Below, one piece after another: positions 1 to 8,843 of a stretch of 64,000 nucleotides of DNA. The first letter of the stretch is position 1. The number at the start of each line of letters is the position of its first letter. The position numbers were made by a program, and so were the translations under genes. Source of the stretch: JAWKXU01 sp964468045 (GTDB lineage Bacteria > Pseudomonadota > Alphaproteobacteria > Sphingomonadales > Sphingomonadaceae); assembly GCA_964468045.1 (NCBI GenBank), contig CAYXTO010000012.1, positions 1 to 64,000 of the forward strand. The letters are read 5' to 3'. The notes under the pieces were generated by a model. That model searched no databases and was not told where the DNA came from. It saw only the letters and a program-made list of their open reading frames with translations.

Positions 1-556
1 CCCGCACTCCGCTAATCTACGCCGCAAGTTGTGCCAAATGTTCTGACGACGGACACTTTGCCCGCAAGTTGCCCCATTCCGCTTCTATCATCCATCGTGT
101 CACTTATTATATCTTCTCTTTCAAACGCGGTATTATCATATTCTTTACAATGGCTCTGATCCTTCACAGGATTGATCAATCGGCTCGTCGCAGGATGGCA
201 TTGTAAACGATAAACATGAGCTATCGGGCGATTTGTGTGAAATCACTTGACCGTCTCAGCTTGCATGGTGACCCTCATTGTAAAGTCTGAGTTAACGAGC
301 CGTTTGCCTGACGGAACTTGATGGCGGAAGGACGGGTTGGTAGTTTTTTGCGCATAAAAAGTGACCGATCCGCACTTGCGGACGGCAATGAATTGAGGTG
401 GAGGGGCGCAATGAACGGGTCGTCCTTGATGATATTTGCCGGCAGTCCGGACAGGTGCGTCGGACGCCCGTCGATCTCTTCCAGCAAACCGGAGTGTGCA
501 GCTTCCGTTGGCCATGCCGAATATCGGCTGACCGTCGGTTTTCGCGGGTATGAGAA
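1..556. other. Non-coding left edge and upstream region of the P450 gene
   Basis: No convincing gene is visible here. The short frames on both strands lack a usable ribosome site or any family resemblance. The stretch from about 100 to 300 is clearly more AT-rich than its surroundings and carries three copies of an 8-base motif annotated separately, so it probably holds the promoter and control sites of the P450 operon. Near the left edge a short direct repeat (CGCAAGTTG at about 23 and 63) is visible. It could mark the end of a mobile element outside the window, but nothing supports that directly. Confidence 0.5.
144..284. promoter_or_regulatory. Cluster of three ATTGTAAA motifs upstream of the P450 operon
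   Basis: TTTACAAT lies at 144-151, ATTGTAAAC at 200-208 and ATTGTAAAG at 277-284. The first two face each other (TTTACAATGGC versus GGCATTGTAAA), so they form widely spaced inverted arms. The same 8-mer occurs twice more at 6737 and 6831, in the other control region of the left half of this cluster. I infer an operator shared by the cluster. No regulator has been shown to bind it. Confidence 0.4.
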
Positions 557-1807
557 ATGAACGTTCAAGCCAAAGAGTTCGTTTACGCTCCTTTCCTGAA
601 GGAGGTGATGAAGAACCCGCTGCCTTATTATGAGGTGCTGCGGCGGGACTATCCCGTCTATTACATGGAAGAATACGATGCTTACGTATTCTCCCGGTTT
701 CAGGACATCATAGACCTGCTGTCCATCACCTCTGGCAACACCTTCGTCGCCAGCGAGCAGACGCTGCCGATGCCCGATCACATGCGGAATGTGCGCAACA
801 CCGAGGCGCCGCCGCCGCCAGCGATGGATCCGCTGCCACCCTTCTTCACCCTGCCTTCCCCGCATATCGAGGCATTGCGTCAGGCGCAGCTGCGGCCGCT
901 CAAGCCCAAAAGCGTCCTGCGGATGGAGGATTTCGTTCGGGAAACGGCGAACGCGCGGCTCGATGTGCTGATCCCACGCAAGAAGTTCGATCTGACCCAG
1001 GAATATGGCGGGATCGTATCCGCCAGCTACATGTGCAGCGTCTTCGGCATTCCGGTGTCGGAGGCCAAAGGCCTGCTGAACCTGGTCAACAGCCTGACCG
1101 TCGTCGACCAGGAAAAAGGTGGGGTGAACCTCGACAAGGCCTATCAGGGGCTGACGGATTTCATCCACCCCTGGGTGGTCGCGCGCCGCAAGGCGGGCGC
1201 CGATGGCAGCGTGCCGATCATAGATGACCTGATCGCCTACCGGATCGGCGGCGAAGACGGACGTACCCTGCGTGACGAGGAGATCGCATCGCAGCTTCTG
1301 GCCGTTCTTTCCGGCGGGGTGGAAACCGTGCCGAAGATCACCGCGCATGGGCTGCTCGAATTGTCGCTGCGCCCGGATCAACTCGCGGAGGTCCGGTCCG
1401 ATCTGGCCAGGAACGTGCCGATCGCGGTGGAGGAGATCATTCGCTATTGCGCTCCCGCGCAATGGTTTGCCCGGACGGTTCACAAGGAAGCGACGGTTGC
1501 GGGGCAGCATCTGAAGCCAGGCCAGCGCGTTATCGCCCTGTTCGGTTCGGCCGCACGCGACGAACGGGAATTCGATCGGCCGAATGAATTCATCTGGAAC
1601 CGCAAGATCGCGCGCGTGCTGTCCTTCGGCTTCGGGCAGCATTTCTGCATCGGCGTACATGTCGCCCGCATGGAATTGCGCGTGATGATCCAGGAATTCC
1701 TGCGCCGTGTCTCGAAATTCGAATTCGTGATGGAGGAAGCGGTCCGTTACCCGAGCAGCTTCCAGTGGGGCTGGAACAGCCTTCCCGTCGTCGTCGAGGG
1801 CAAGTGA
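557..1807 (+). CDS. Cytochrome P450
   Basis: A soluble bacterial-class P450 monooxygenase of 416 residues, a normal length for the family. The haem loop reads FGFGQHFCIG, with the axial cysteine at residue 364. The K-helix ExxR pair is E293/R296. The I-helix oxygen-activation motif is GGVET (253-257), with Glu-Thr as the acid-alcohol pair. A ferredoxin and a ferredoxin reductase follow directly on the same strand, so the complete three-component electron chain is encoded together. The ATG at 557 has only a weak Shine-Dalgarno. The substrate cannot be read from the sequence. The neighbouring esterase, TonB receptors and phosphotransferase suggest a hydrophobic compound taken up from outside. 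Confidence 0.95.
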   Translation: MNVQAKEFVYAPFLKEVMKNPLPYYEVLRRDYPVYYMEEYDAYVFSRFQDIIDLLSITSGNTFVASEQTLPMPDHMRNVRNTEAPPPPAMDPLPPFFTLPSPHIEALRQAQLRPLKPKSVLRMEDFVRETANARLDVLIPRKKFDLTQEYGGIVSASYMCSVFGIPVSEAKGLLNLVNSLTVVDQEKGGVNLDKAYQGLTDFIHPWVVARRKAGADGSVPIIDDLIAYRIGGEDGRTLRDEEIASQLLAVLSGGVETVPKITAHGLLELSLRPDQLAEVRSDLARNVPIAVEEIIRYCAPAQWFARTVHKEATVAGQHLKPGQRVIALFGSAARDEREFDRPNEFIWNRKIARVLSFGFGQHFCIGVHVARMELRVMIQEFLRRVSKFEFVMEEAVRYPSSFQWGWNSLPVVVEGK

Positions 1808-1849
1808 CGCTGACTTCCTGCTGCGAATATTTTGAACGGAGCTGAGGCG

Positions 1850-2044
1850 ATGCCGAAAATCATAGTGGATTGGAGTCTTTGCGATGGAAATGGAGTATGC
1901 GCGATCGAAGCGCCCGATCTATTTTCCATGGACGATGACGACAATCTGATCGTCCTCAAGGAAATCTTCGATCTCTCCGACATGCCTGCCGCGGAGGCGG
2001 CCGTGAGGCTTTGCCCGAAGCGAGCTCTCACGATCGAAGCCTGA
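1850..2044 (+). CDS. P450-associated small ferredoxin ([3Fe-4S] or [4Fe-4S] type)
   Basis: A 64-residue acidic ferredoxin that would pass single electrons to the upstream P450. The cluster ligands are C11 and C17, in CDGNGVC, and C55, in LCPK. The position that is the second cysteine in ordinary 4Fe ferredoxins is Asn14. This CxxXxxC...CP pattern is the signature of ferredoxins that sit beside bacterial P450s. I chose the ATG at 1850 over a TTG at 1832 because GGAGCTGAGG lies just before it and the protein then begins with the family-typical MPKIIVDW. It lies 42 bp after the P450 gene and 9 bp before the reductase gene, clearly in one operon. Confidence 0.92.
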   Translation: MPKIIVDWSLCDGNGVCAIEAPDLFSMDDDDNLIVLKEIFDLSDMPAAEAAVRLCPKRALTIEA

Positions 2045-2053
2045 TCCGATCTC

Positions 2054-3256
2054 GTGAAACCGTCTTCCATCGCCATCGTCGGCGCGTCCCTGGCCGGCCT
2101 GAATGCCGCTGCGGAATTGCGCAGGGCCGGATATGAGGGCCGGCTGACCATCATCGGCGCGGAGCAGCATTATCCCTATGATCGTCCGCCGCTCTCGAAG
2201 GAGATCCTGCGACAGCAATATGGCCCCGAAAAGCTGTGGCTAGCATTCGATCCTGCGCAGATCGATGCGGAGTGGAAGCTCGGCATATCGGCGACCGGGC
2301 TGGAGGCAGCCGCACGGCGGATTCATCTGGATGACGGAACCAGCGATACTTATGATGGGATTGTCATCGCATGCGGCGCCCGCCCGAGGCCGTTGCCCGG
2401 CATCCATCTCGGGGGCGTGCATATGCTGCGCACGCTTGATGACGCGCTGGCGCTGCGGTCCGATCTGGCGAAAAAGCCGTCGCGGATGGCTGTGGTAGGG
2501 GGCGGCTTCATCGGCCAGGAGGTCGCGGCCTCGTGCAGAGAACTCGGCATCGAGGTGACAATGGTGGAAGCCAATGCGCCGGCACAGCACGTGGTTGGGC
2601 GCGATGTCGCCCTGTTCCTCGCCGATATGCATGGGCGGAAGGGCGTCGATGTGAGGCTTGGCGCAAGCGTTCAGGCAATAGAGGGCGCGGATCGCATCAG
2701 CGGCATTTCACTGTCGAACGGAGAGTTCATCGAGGCCGCGATTGCGGTTGTAGGCATCGGGGTAATACCCAATACCGATTGGCTGTTGGGCTCGGGGCTG
2801 GAAATCGGCATCGGCGTCATTTGCGACCGCACCTGCCTGGCTGCGCCGGGTATCGTCGCCGCCGGCGATATTTGCCGATGGCCGAACGAACGCTACTCGG
2901 AAATGCGCCGGGTCGAACATTGGGACAATGCCGCCCGGCAAGGCGCTTTTGCGGCAAGGCGCCTGCTGATGAGCGAGGAAGAGGCCGCCGAGGCCAGCTA
3001 CGCTCCGGTCCCCTGGTTCTGGTCCGATCAGTATGGTTCGAAACTTCAACTGGTCGGATCGGCAGCGGGCCACGAGGAGGTGCATGTCTCCCTTTGCGAT
3101 CGCGAGGGGCCGAAAGTGCTGGCTCTCTACCGGCGAGGCGAACGAATGACCGCAGCCTTCGGTATCAACAACGCAAAATCCATATTGAAATACCGCCGTT
3201 TGCTTGAGGGCAGGGTAGGCTGGCGGGACGCCTTGGATATGGAACCGGCAAACTAG
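2054..3256 (+). CDS. FAD-dependent NAD(P)H:ferredoxin reductase
   Basis: A 400-residue flavoprotein of the rubredoxin/putidaredoxin-reductase class. It takes electrons from NAD(P)H and hands them to the preceding ferredoxin. The N-terminal FAD-binding Rossmann fold reads IVGASLAGLNAA, followed by the typical YDRPPLSKEIL. A second nucleotide-binding motif, VVGGGFIGQE, lies near residue 150. The C-terminal FAD contact AAGDICRWPN is followed by the HWDNA segment usual in this group. The start is a GTG, nine bases after the ferredoxin stop. Together with the P450 and the ferredoxin this makes a class-I P450 system. Cofactor preference (NADH or NADPH) was not determined. Confidence 0.93.
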   Translation: MKPSSIAIVGASLAGLNAAAELRRAGYEGRLTIIGAEQHYPYDRPPLSKEILRQQYGPEKLWLAFDPAQIDAEWKLGISATGLEAAARRIHLDDGTSDTYDGIVIACGARPRPLPGIHLGGVHMLRTLDDALALRSDLAKKPSRMAVVGGGFIGQEVAASCRELGIEVTMVEANAPAQHVVGRDVALFLADMHGRKGVDVRLGASVQAIEGADRISGISLSNGEFIEAAIAVVGIGVIPNTDWLLGSGLEIGIGVICDRTCLAAPGIVAAGDICRWPNERYSEMRRVEHWDNAARQGAFAARRLLMSEEEAAEASYAPVPWFWSDQYGSKLQLVGSAAGHEEVHVSLCDREGPKVLALYRRGERMTAAFGINNAKSILKYRRLLEGRVGWRDALDMEPAN

Positions 3257-3280
3257 ATGCGATTGTGAAATCGGTGCCTC

Positions 3281-4258
3281 TTATTCATGGTTCTCCGTGA
3301 GCTGGATGAGCGCGTTGAAGTAATCCTGCTTGAACTGTCGGCCGAGCCGCGATGCTTCGACCATGTCGAAGCCGTGATAGGCGCCGGGATACACCCGCAG
3401 ACCCAGGGGAATGCCGGCGGCGATCAGGCGCTGGGCGTAGATCAGGTTCTCATCCAGAAAGAGATCCAGCGCGCCGACGAGCATGTGCGTTGACGGGAGG
3501 CCGGAGAGATCTGCTTCCCGCGCCGCCGCGGCATAGGGGGAGACACCGTCCGAGCCGGGCTCGCAATCGAGAATGCAGGACCAGCCCACGGAATTGTAGG
3601 TCCGTGTCCAGATGAATTCTCCGAGATGGATGTCCGGCTGGGTCGTGGTGCCGGTACGATCGTCGAGCATCGGATAGACCAGGAGCTGGCCGGCAATGGT
3701 AAACTCGCCTCTATCGCGCACGAGGATGACCAGGGATGCCGCCAGGCCGCCGCCCGCGCTTTCACCACCGATTATGATACGGTTCGGATCGACGCCGAAT
3801 TGCGCGGCATTCTCATGGAAATATTTCAGCGCGGCATAGCAATCTTCGATCGCCCCGGGAAACTTTACTTCGGGGGCAAGCCGGTATGAGGGCGAGAACA
3901 CGACATAGTCCAGTTCCTGGGCAATTGCCTGATTGCGGGCTTCCGTCATTTCGGGAACGCCCATGATGAAGCCGCCGCCATGAATCTGGAAGTATCCCGG
4001 CCGCAGGCTCGAAGATTTCTTGCTGGGGCTGTTCACCAGAACGCGGATGGATGGCGCGCCTGCCGGACCGGGGATCTGCAGAATCTCCCGCCGGATATTC
4101 TCATTCGGCAGGACCGCAGTAGCGGCGAGATTGTCCAGCAAGGTCTGACGTAACGTGGCCAGTTGCGCTGCCGAGATATCGGAAATTGGCCATACCGTCA
4201 GGAAATCTCGCAACTCCGGATCAACCATGTTCAAGGAGCGGAAGGTCATGTCATGCAT
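3281..4258 (-). CDS. Alpha/beta hydrolase, hormone-sensitive-lipase (HSL) type esterase
   Basis: A 325-residue cytoplasmic esterase. The oxyanion-hole motif HGGG is at 93-96, the nucleophile is Ser167 in GESAGG, and Asp265 and His295 (YPGAYHGFD) complete the triad. This arrangement is diagnostic of the HSL family, which hydrolyses short-chain or bulky esters. The gene faces the P450 operon tail to tail, with only 24 bp between stops, and lies downstream of a TonB receptor on the same strand with a 48-bp gap, so the two are probably cotranscribed. The likely role is removal of an acyl group from the imported substrate or from a pathway intermediate; that is inference from context. Confidence 0.9.
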   Translation of the reverse strand: MHDMTFRSLNMVDPELRDFLTVWPISDISAAQLATLRQTLLDNLAATAVLPNENIRREILQIPGPAGAPSIRVLVNSPSKKSSSLRPGYFQIHGGGFIMGVPEMTEARNQAIAQELDYVVFSPSYRLAPEVKFPGAIEDCYAALKYFHENAAQFGVDPNRIIIGGESAGGGLAASLVILVRDRGEFTIAGQLLVYPMLDDRTGTTTQPDIHLGEFIWTRTYNSVGWSCILDCEPGSDGVSPYAAAAREADLSGLPSTHMLVGALDLFLDENLIYAQRLIAAGIPLGLRVYPGAYHGFDMVEASRLGRQFKQDYFNALIQLTENHE

Positions 4259-4306
4259 CCGGCCTGAATCCCGTTAATTTATTTGATTAAATACAGATGG
4301 TGAAAT

Positions 4307-6664
4307 TTAATATTTTACCCGGATAGTGGCGCCGTAGGTTGCGGGCCTGCCCGGATAGCGAACAATCGCATCGGCAAGAGTTACTCTGTTCGTCAGGTAA
4401 TATTTATTGAAGACATTCTTGCCGAAGAGCATGAATTCCCATTTGTCATCGGAATCCTTGATGCCGGCGCGCAGGTCGACCAGAGTGTATCCGTCCATTT
4501 GATAAAGGCGCTGGCCGTTCACGATTTCGGCTTCGCCGCCGACGACCGACACGCTCTTGCTTTTCGCGCTCACGCTGGCGCCGATGAAAGGTGAGAGCCC
4601 TCCCATATCCCATTCGTAATCCAGGCTTCCCGAGAGCTGGTATTTGGGGGTGAAGGGCATGGTGAAGCCGGCGAAATCGTCCAGGTTGCCCGATCCGTTC
4701 ACGCCGATGAATTCGTCGATCTTCGCCCGGGTGTAGGTGGCGGAGACGTCTGCAACCAGGCCGGGTATCGGCACCAGAGTCACTTGCAGCTCGGCGCCCT
4801 TGATGGTGGATTTCGGAATGTTGACCAGGGCTTCATTGACCCCGAAAATCGGGTCGATGAGCTTGGATCTCAGTTGCTTGTCCTTGTAGTCGTAATAATA
4901 GGCGGCGGCATTTATGACGAGCCTGCGCTGCAGCAGCTCCAGCTTGGTTCCGATCTCGTAGGAGAGAACCGATTCCTGCGTAACCGGGAAATACTGCAGG
5001 TAGGTCGCGGCCGCCGCGGTGGTGAAGCTGCCGGCCTTGTATCCCTTGGCGATGTTGCCATAGAGCAGCACGCCGTCGGTCGGCTTGTAGTCCACGCCAA
5101 CCCGCCACGACAGATTATCCTCGTTCAGTTCGCCCCGGAATGGCGGGCCTCCCCGGAAATCTTCGAGCAAGGTGTAACAATCCCCTGGCCCGAGCGCGGG
5201 GACATTCTCGCCTGTGAGCGCACGGGAAAGACCGGTGAAGAAGGCATTCAGGAGCTGGCTGTCGTCCGGATCGTAGCCGCAATTTTCCGAGCTGCGATTC
5301 GCCTTGGTATAGCGCGCGCCGGCTTTCAGGGTGAATTGCGGCGATACGTCATACTCCACATTGCCGAAGGCTGCGTAATTCTCCAGCTTCTGCTTGTTGC
5401 GGAAGCCGGCCGCGAAAAAGGCGAGGGCCGCGGTCGTGGAGGAGTCAGAGAAGGTCTGCTGCAGATCCTCCAGGGTCTTGGTGTATTCGTAATTGCCGCC
5501 GACGACCCAGCGCAAGGGCGCCTGCCCCCCGTTCGCGAGCCGGAGCTCCTGGGAGAAGCTCTTGATATAGCCCTTGTCCGAGTAGAACTGGATGATGTCG
5601 AGCGAGGTGCCGTCGACGTCTTCGCTCTGGTTCTTGCGGAAGTTCACATAGGCCGAGATTGAGGTCAGGGTGATGTCGTCGGCCACGTCCCAATCTGTCC
5701 GCAAGGCGATCTGATAAAGGCGGTTGTTCGCAAAGGGTTCGTTATCGAGAGACCAGTCCGCGGCGCGCGGCTTGTCGGGCGCGACCGGATAATTCATGAA
5801 ATAGTCGGGAGCGGCTTGCGGCTGCTGCGGGAAAGGCGCGGTATATTGCGGCGTGATCGGATCCGACTTGTCCTTCCAGCCATTGACGTTGAGCGAAAAG
5901 CGGAGCCGGTCCGAAGGCTCCCAATCGATCAGAAGTCGTCCGGCGTAGGTTTCCGTCTTTCCGGTCTTGTCGTCCCGCACATAATTCACCTGCCACGCGT
6001 CGCCATGGGCGATCCGGCCCGAGAGGCGGGCGGTGAGATTGGGTGCCAGGGGGCCGCTAATATAGGCTTCGCTCTCTATGGTGTTGAACCGGCCGTAGGT
6101 CAGGCTCGCGCCGGCCCGGAATTCCTCCGTGGGCTTGGCGGCGATGTAGTTGATGGCGCCGCCAGTGGAATTCTGCCCGAACAGCGTTCCCTGCGGACCC
6201 TTGAGAACCTCGATTCTCTCAAGATCGAATGCCGTCAGCTTCGTCAGCACGGGAAAAGCCAGCGGCACTTCGTCCAGATAGACGGATACGGCGGGATAGG
6301 CGGCCAGGGTGGTTTCGTAGAAGCCGATGCCACGCAGGGTGAAGACCGGGGCATTGAAGGTCCCCTCCGTGTAGGAGAGGCCCGGCACGGCTTGCGCGAT
6401 GTCGCTGAGGCCGGAAATATTCTGGCGAGCCAGCGCGTCTCCGCTCAGAGCGGTTATCGACAGCCCGACGTCATTGATGGATTCCGCTCGCTTTTGCGCC
6501 GTTACCACGATTTCCCTGACGCCGGAATCATCCCGCGCGACAGATGCTCCCTCGTTTGCGGGCGGCTCGGTCTGAGCATTCGCTATAGATACAGCAGTAA
6601 TGCTTGATGTTGCAGAAAGAAAAGCGAGAGAAAGTTTACTAGTGGAGAAGGCGCGTATGCCCAT
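4307..6664 (-). CDS. TonB-dependent outer-membrane receptor
   Basis: A 785-residue beta-barrel receptor that would import a substrate across the outer membrane using TonB energy. A signal peptide occupies about residues 1-30, ending at IANA. The TonB box region EIVVTAQ lies at 51-57, followed by a plug domain with the LKGPQGTLFGQNSTGGAI segment typical of sphingomonad receptors. The C-terminus ends in an aromatic residue (IRVKY), as needed for barrel insertion. It begins just left of an AT-rich control region shared with the divergent SnoaL-like gene. The gene pattern (receptor, esterase, P450) argues for an organic substrate rather than iron, but this is inference. Confidence 0.94.
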   Translation of the reverse strand: MGIRAFSTSKLSLAFLSATSSITAVSIANAQTEPPANEGASVARDDSGVREIVVTAQKRAESINDVGLSITALSGDALARQNISGLSDIAQAVPGLSYTEGTFNAPVFTLRGIGFYETTLAAYPAVSVYLDEVPLAFPVLTKLTAFDLERIEVLKGPQGTLFGQNSTGGAINYIAAKPTEEFRAGASLTYGRFNTIESEAYISGPLAPNLTARLSGRIAHGDAWQVNYVRDDKTGKTETYAGRLLIDWEPSDRLRFSLNVNGWKDKSDPITPQYTAPFPQQPQAAPDYFMNYPVAPDKPRAADWSLDNEPFANNRLYQIALRTDWDVADDITLTSISAYVNFRKNQSEDVDGTSLDIIQFYSDKGYIKSFSQELRLANGGQAPLRWVVGGNYEYTKTLEDLQQTFSDSSTTAALAFFAAGFRNKQKLENYAAFGNVEYDVSPQFTLKAGARYTKANRSSENCGYDPDDSQLLNAFFTGLSRALTGENVPALGPGDCYTLLEDFRGGPPFRGELNEDNLSWRVGVDYKPTDGVLLYGNIAKGYKAGSFTTAAAATYLQYFPVTQESVLSYEIGTKLELLQRRLVINAAAYYYDYKDKQLRSKLIDPIFGVNEALVNIPKSTIKGAELQVTLVPIPGLVADVSATYTRAKIDEFIGVNGSGNLDDFAGFTMPFTPKYQLSGSLDYEWDMGGLSPFIGASVSAKSKSVSVVGGEAEIVNGQRLYQMDGYTLVDLRAGIKDSDDKWEFMLFGKNVFNKYYLTNRVTLADAIVRYPGRPATYGATIRVKY

Positions 6665-6891
6665 CTGATACCTCCCTGGTTATTTTCTAAATTTATCGTT
6701 TTTTAAGGAGGTATTTCAAAAATCAAAATTGGCCAAATTGTAAAAAGGTTTTTCTGCTGAGATTGACAATCTGACGATTGACGGACTCAATGCTCTCCTG
6801 CTTTATATCGAACTCATTTTCTGTTTGGAGATTGTAAACTTCCTGCGACGGCTGAGAAGGACGTCGTGTGAAATTTTGCCGGGAGAGTCCG
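6665..6891. promoter_or_regulatory. AT-rich divergent control region with two ATTGTAAA motifs
   Basis: This 227-bp gap separates the divergent TonB receptor and the SnoaL-like gene and must hold both promoters. It is markedly AT-rich. ATTGTAAA occurs at 6737-6744 and ATTGTAAAC at 6831-6839, matching the motif in front of the P450 operon. A Shine-Dalgarno for the receptor (AGGGAGGTATCAG in receptor sense) sits just before its ATG. The repeated segments GATTGACAAT and GATTGACGG around 6770-6783 may be further binding sites. Confidence 0.45.
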
Positions 6892-7416
6892 ATGCCAATA
6901 CCTATTGAAGAAATTCAGGCGAAATTCGAAATGGAAGAGCGGCTCAAGGTTTTCTGCCGGGGCTGCGACCGTAACGATGTCGACCTCATGCTGTCGGCCT
7001 TTCATCCAGACGCCATGGCTGATTACGGATATATGAAGGGCACCGCGCGGGAATTCTCCGAGTGGGTGGTGCAGACCCATGAGGAGAACTTCACGCACAC
7101 CACGCATGAATTGTCCAACATGCTCATCTCGCTGGATGGAGATCGCGCGACCAGCGAAGCCTATATGGACAGCCGCCTGCGCTACAAGGATGGCGATGGC
7201 TTCAGCGAGGTTTTCACCTCGGTGCGCTATCTCGGGAAGTGGGAACGGCGCAACGATATCTGGAAGATGGTCCATCACATGGCGCTCTGCGATCGTTTCC
7301 GCACGATCAGGGTCGAGTATGACGAGGAGATCGCTCACTGGTTTGCGAAACTTCCGCAATCCACCATGGACAAGAACGATATCTCCTACGAATACATCAA
7401 ACGGGCGACCGGATAG
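6892..7416 (+). CDS. SnoaL-like / NTF2-superfamily protein
   Basis: A 174-residue protein with the cone-shaped SnoaL/NTF2 layout. An N-terminal helix (EEIQAKFEMEERLKVFCRG) is followed by the DVDLMLSAFHPDA segment seen in polyketide-cyclase-like and dehydratase-like members, then several beta strands ending in WKMVHHMALCDRF. Such proteins bind small hydrophobic ligands and include isomerases, dehydratases and non-catalytic subunits. I prefer the ATG at 6892, which has GGGAGAG a few bases upstream, over the GTG at 6868. The gene stands alone on the plus strand, divergent from the TonB receptor. The exact reaction cannot be assigned. Confidence 0.82.
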   Translation: MPIPIEEIQAKFEMEERLKVFCRGCDRNDVDLMLSAFHPDAMADYGYMKGTAREFSEWVVQTHEENFTHTTHELSNMLISLDGDRATSEAYMDSRLRYKDGDGFSEVFTSVRYLGKWERRNDIWKMVHHMALCDRFRTIRVEYDEEIAHWFAKLPQSTMDKNDISYEYIKRATG

Positions 7417-7455
7417 GCGCGGCACTGTCCGGCATGGCATTGTGTAGCGCGGCCA

Positions 7456-7480
7456 GGGCAGGTTTCCGGATTGCCTGCCC
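7456..7480. terminator. Hairpin between convergent genes
   Basis: GGGCAGG at 7456-7462 pairs perfectly with CCTGCCC at 7474-7480 across an 11-base loop. It sits between the ends of the SnoaL-like gene and the convergent DUF7064-like gene, where a two-way terminator is expected. There is no strong T-run, so it may only assist termination. Confidence 0.4.
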
Positions 7481-7498
7481 GGCTTGTGAGCAGGGTTT

Positions 7499-8500
7499 TC
7501 AGTTCCGCGGCCGGTTCGCCAGGCGCGAAAGGCGGTTCGAGAGCGTGGTGACCCCTATCACGTCGGTCACATTGCTGAACCCGACCCGGGCGCCCATCGT
7601 CCAGCGATAGAGGCTCTGGAAGGATATGAAGCTGGTATAGGCGGTGTGCCACGGGGCCGCCGCGATCGCCGCGCCGACCATCTCCCACTGCCGCCCTTTC
7701 GCGTCGGTGATGCGCACCACCCTGTGCATGCCCAGCATTCCCACGCTTTCCGCGTCTATTTCTGCCGCAGTGATGGCGCATACTTCGCCATCGACCAGTG
7801 CGTAGCCGAAGCGGAAGGTGGTGTAGACGGGCTGTCCGTTCACCACATCGAGCGTGACCACGAGATGGAAGGCGAGGTCGTCTCCGAAGGTCAGGTGCAT
7901 CCAGGATACGGGCGCGGAGTTCCATTCCGCGCGAGGCCCCCAGCTTCGATCGAGCCCGTCGACGCAGGAGACCGCGAAGCGGTGGCCGTAGAGTTCCAAT
8001 TCGCCTTCGATCCGACCGACGAGATCATAATGCCCCTTGGTCCAGGAATCGCCCGCCCCGGTCGACGCTTCCGGATCGCCCTCGAAGACTTCGAGCATGG
8101 GGTTCTGCGCCGGATCGAGCGGATCGAACGGATCCATCAGCCCCTTGAACTGCAGGTCGAAACGGCAAAGCCCCTCACGCCCTTCGTAACGGAAGTCGTA
8201 ATCGCGCGCACCGTTGCTTCCCTTCACCGACATGCCGTTGGACAAGGTGAAGTCGGCCATGGTTTCCGGGCATTTCACATGCATGGGGGCGTCGGAATAG
8301 TCCGCGGTCCATGCGTTCGCGTGAATGCCCTGATGGATATAGACGGAGGAAAGGCACACCCCGGCATTGGGCCGGCATAACACATAGGCATTGCCGCTGA
8401 TCCGCGCTTCGGGAACGGAGAATATCAGGAACAGCGTTTCCGCATGATCGAAATCGGGCGAATTCTGGTTGTGGAAATCGAGGTCTCGGTCGGTGATCAC
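7499..8500 (-). CDS. DUF7064/DUF7065-like protein, copy 1
   Basis: An uncharacterised protein of 333 residues. It is a clear paralogue of the gene at 10606-11577. Shared blocks include ETLFxIFSVPE, ISGNxYVLxRPNxGVC, DFTLxNG, SWGPR and a late IAAxPW. I set the start at the GTG of 8500 because this aligns MITDRDLDFH with the paralogue's MITADDYKFH and avoids overlapping the upstream ABM gene; a longer reading to 8677 would overlap that gene completely. No catalytic motif is evident. The beta-rich pattern suggests a lipocalin-like or AttH/CrtC-like ligand-binding fold, which is inference. It lies 22 bp after the ABM gene and is probably translated with it. Confidence 0.8.
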   Translation of the reverse strand: MITDRDLDFHNQNSPDFDHAETLFLIFSVPEARISGNAYVLCRPNAGVCLSSVYIHQGIHANAWTADYSDAPMHVKCPETMADFTLSNGMSVKGSNGARDYDFRYEGREGLCRFDLQFKGLMDPFDPLDPAQNPMLEVFEGDPEASTGAGDSWTKGHYDLVGRIEGELELYGHRFAVSCVDGLDRSWGPRAEWNSAPVSWMHLTFGDDLAFHLVVTLDVVNGQPVYTTFRFGYALVDGEVCAITAAEIDAESVGMLGMHRVVRITDAKGRQWEMVGAAIAAAPWHTAYTSFISFQSLYRWTMGARVGFSNVTDVIGVTTLSNRLSRLANRPRN

Positions 8501-8522
8501 AGGGCTTGTCCAATCGGCTGGT

Positions 8523-8813
8523 TCAGGCGGAGAGCGCTTCAAAGAAGCGCACGGAAGGCTGGTCGGCGCAATGCTGGACCACCCGGTCGATATCGCCGCG
8601 CTCGATCCGCCAGGCAAGATAGGCGTCGTAATGCGGGCGCGATTGCCATTGCTCGACACACAGGATGCCGTCGTCATCGCTGTCGCCGAAGGCCTCTATA
8701 GAGAGGCATCCCTCATATTCACGGGTGACGGGCAGGAACTCGGCAAGCACCGCCTCGAGATCGCCGCGTCGGCCGGGCTTTTCCTTCATTTCGAAGATGA
8801 CTGTGCATGGCAT
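8523..8813 (-). CDS. ABM-fold (putative quinol monooxygenase-like) protein
   Basis: A 96-residue protein of the antibiotic-biosynthesis-monooxygenase fold, a dimeric ferredoxin-like barrel. It has the typical start TVIFEMKEKPGRRGDLEAVLAEFLP, with parameter-like spacing of strands and helices, the REYEGCLS segment, and EQWQSRPHYDAYLAW, which matches the family pattern W-x5-A/H near the middle of the domain. Members act on aromatic or quinol substrates without cofactor, while others have no known activity. It is the gene before DUF7064-like copy 1 and follows the helical protein gene by about 30 bp, so it belongs to the minus-strand operon that starts near 11577. Confidence 0.8.
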   Translation of the reverse strand: MPCTVIFEMKEKPGRRGDLEAVLAEFLPVTREYEGCLSIEAFGDSDDDGILCVEQWQSRPHYDAYLAWRIERGDIDRVVQHCADQPSVRFFEALSA

Positions 8814-8843
8814 CGCTGTTTCCTCTCTTCTTCGCGCCTGGAT

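Noticed and set aside
321..560. 79-codon plus-strand frame ending in an ATGA overlap with the P450 start
   Set aside because: The overlap is suggestive of coupling, but the peptide is Arg/Ser-rich with no recognisable pattern and crosses the motif-bearing control region; the ribosome site is poor.
557..3256. Link of the P450 system to carotenoid modification
   Set aside because: The carotenoid operon is more than 20 kb away with no shared motif, and the P450 neighbours point to uptake of an external compound.
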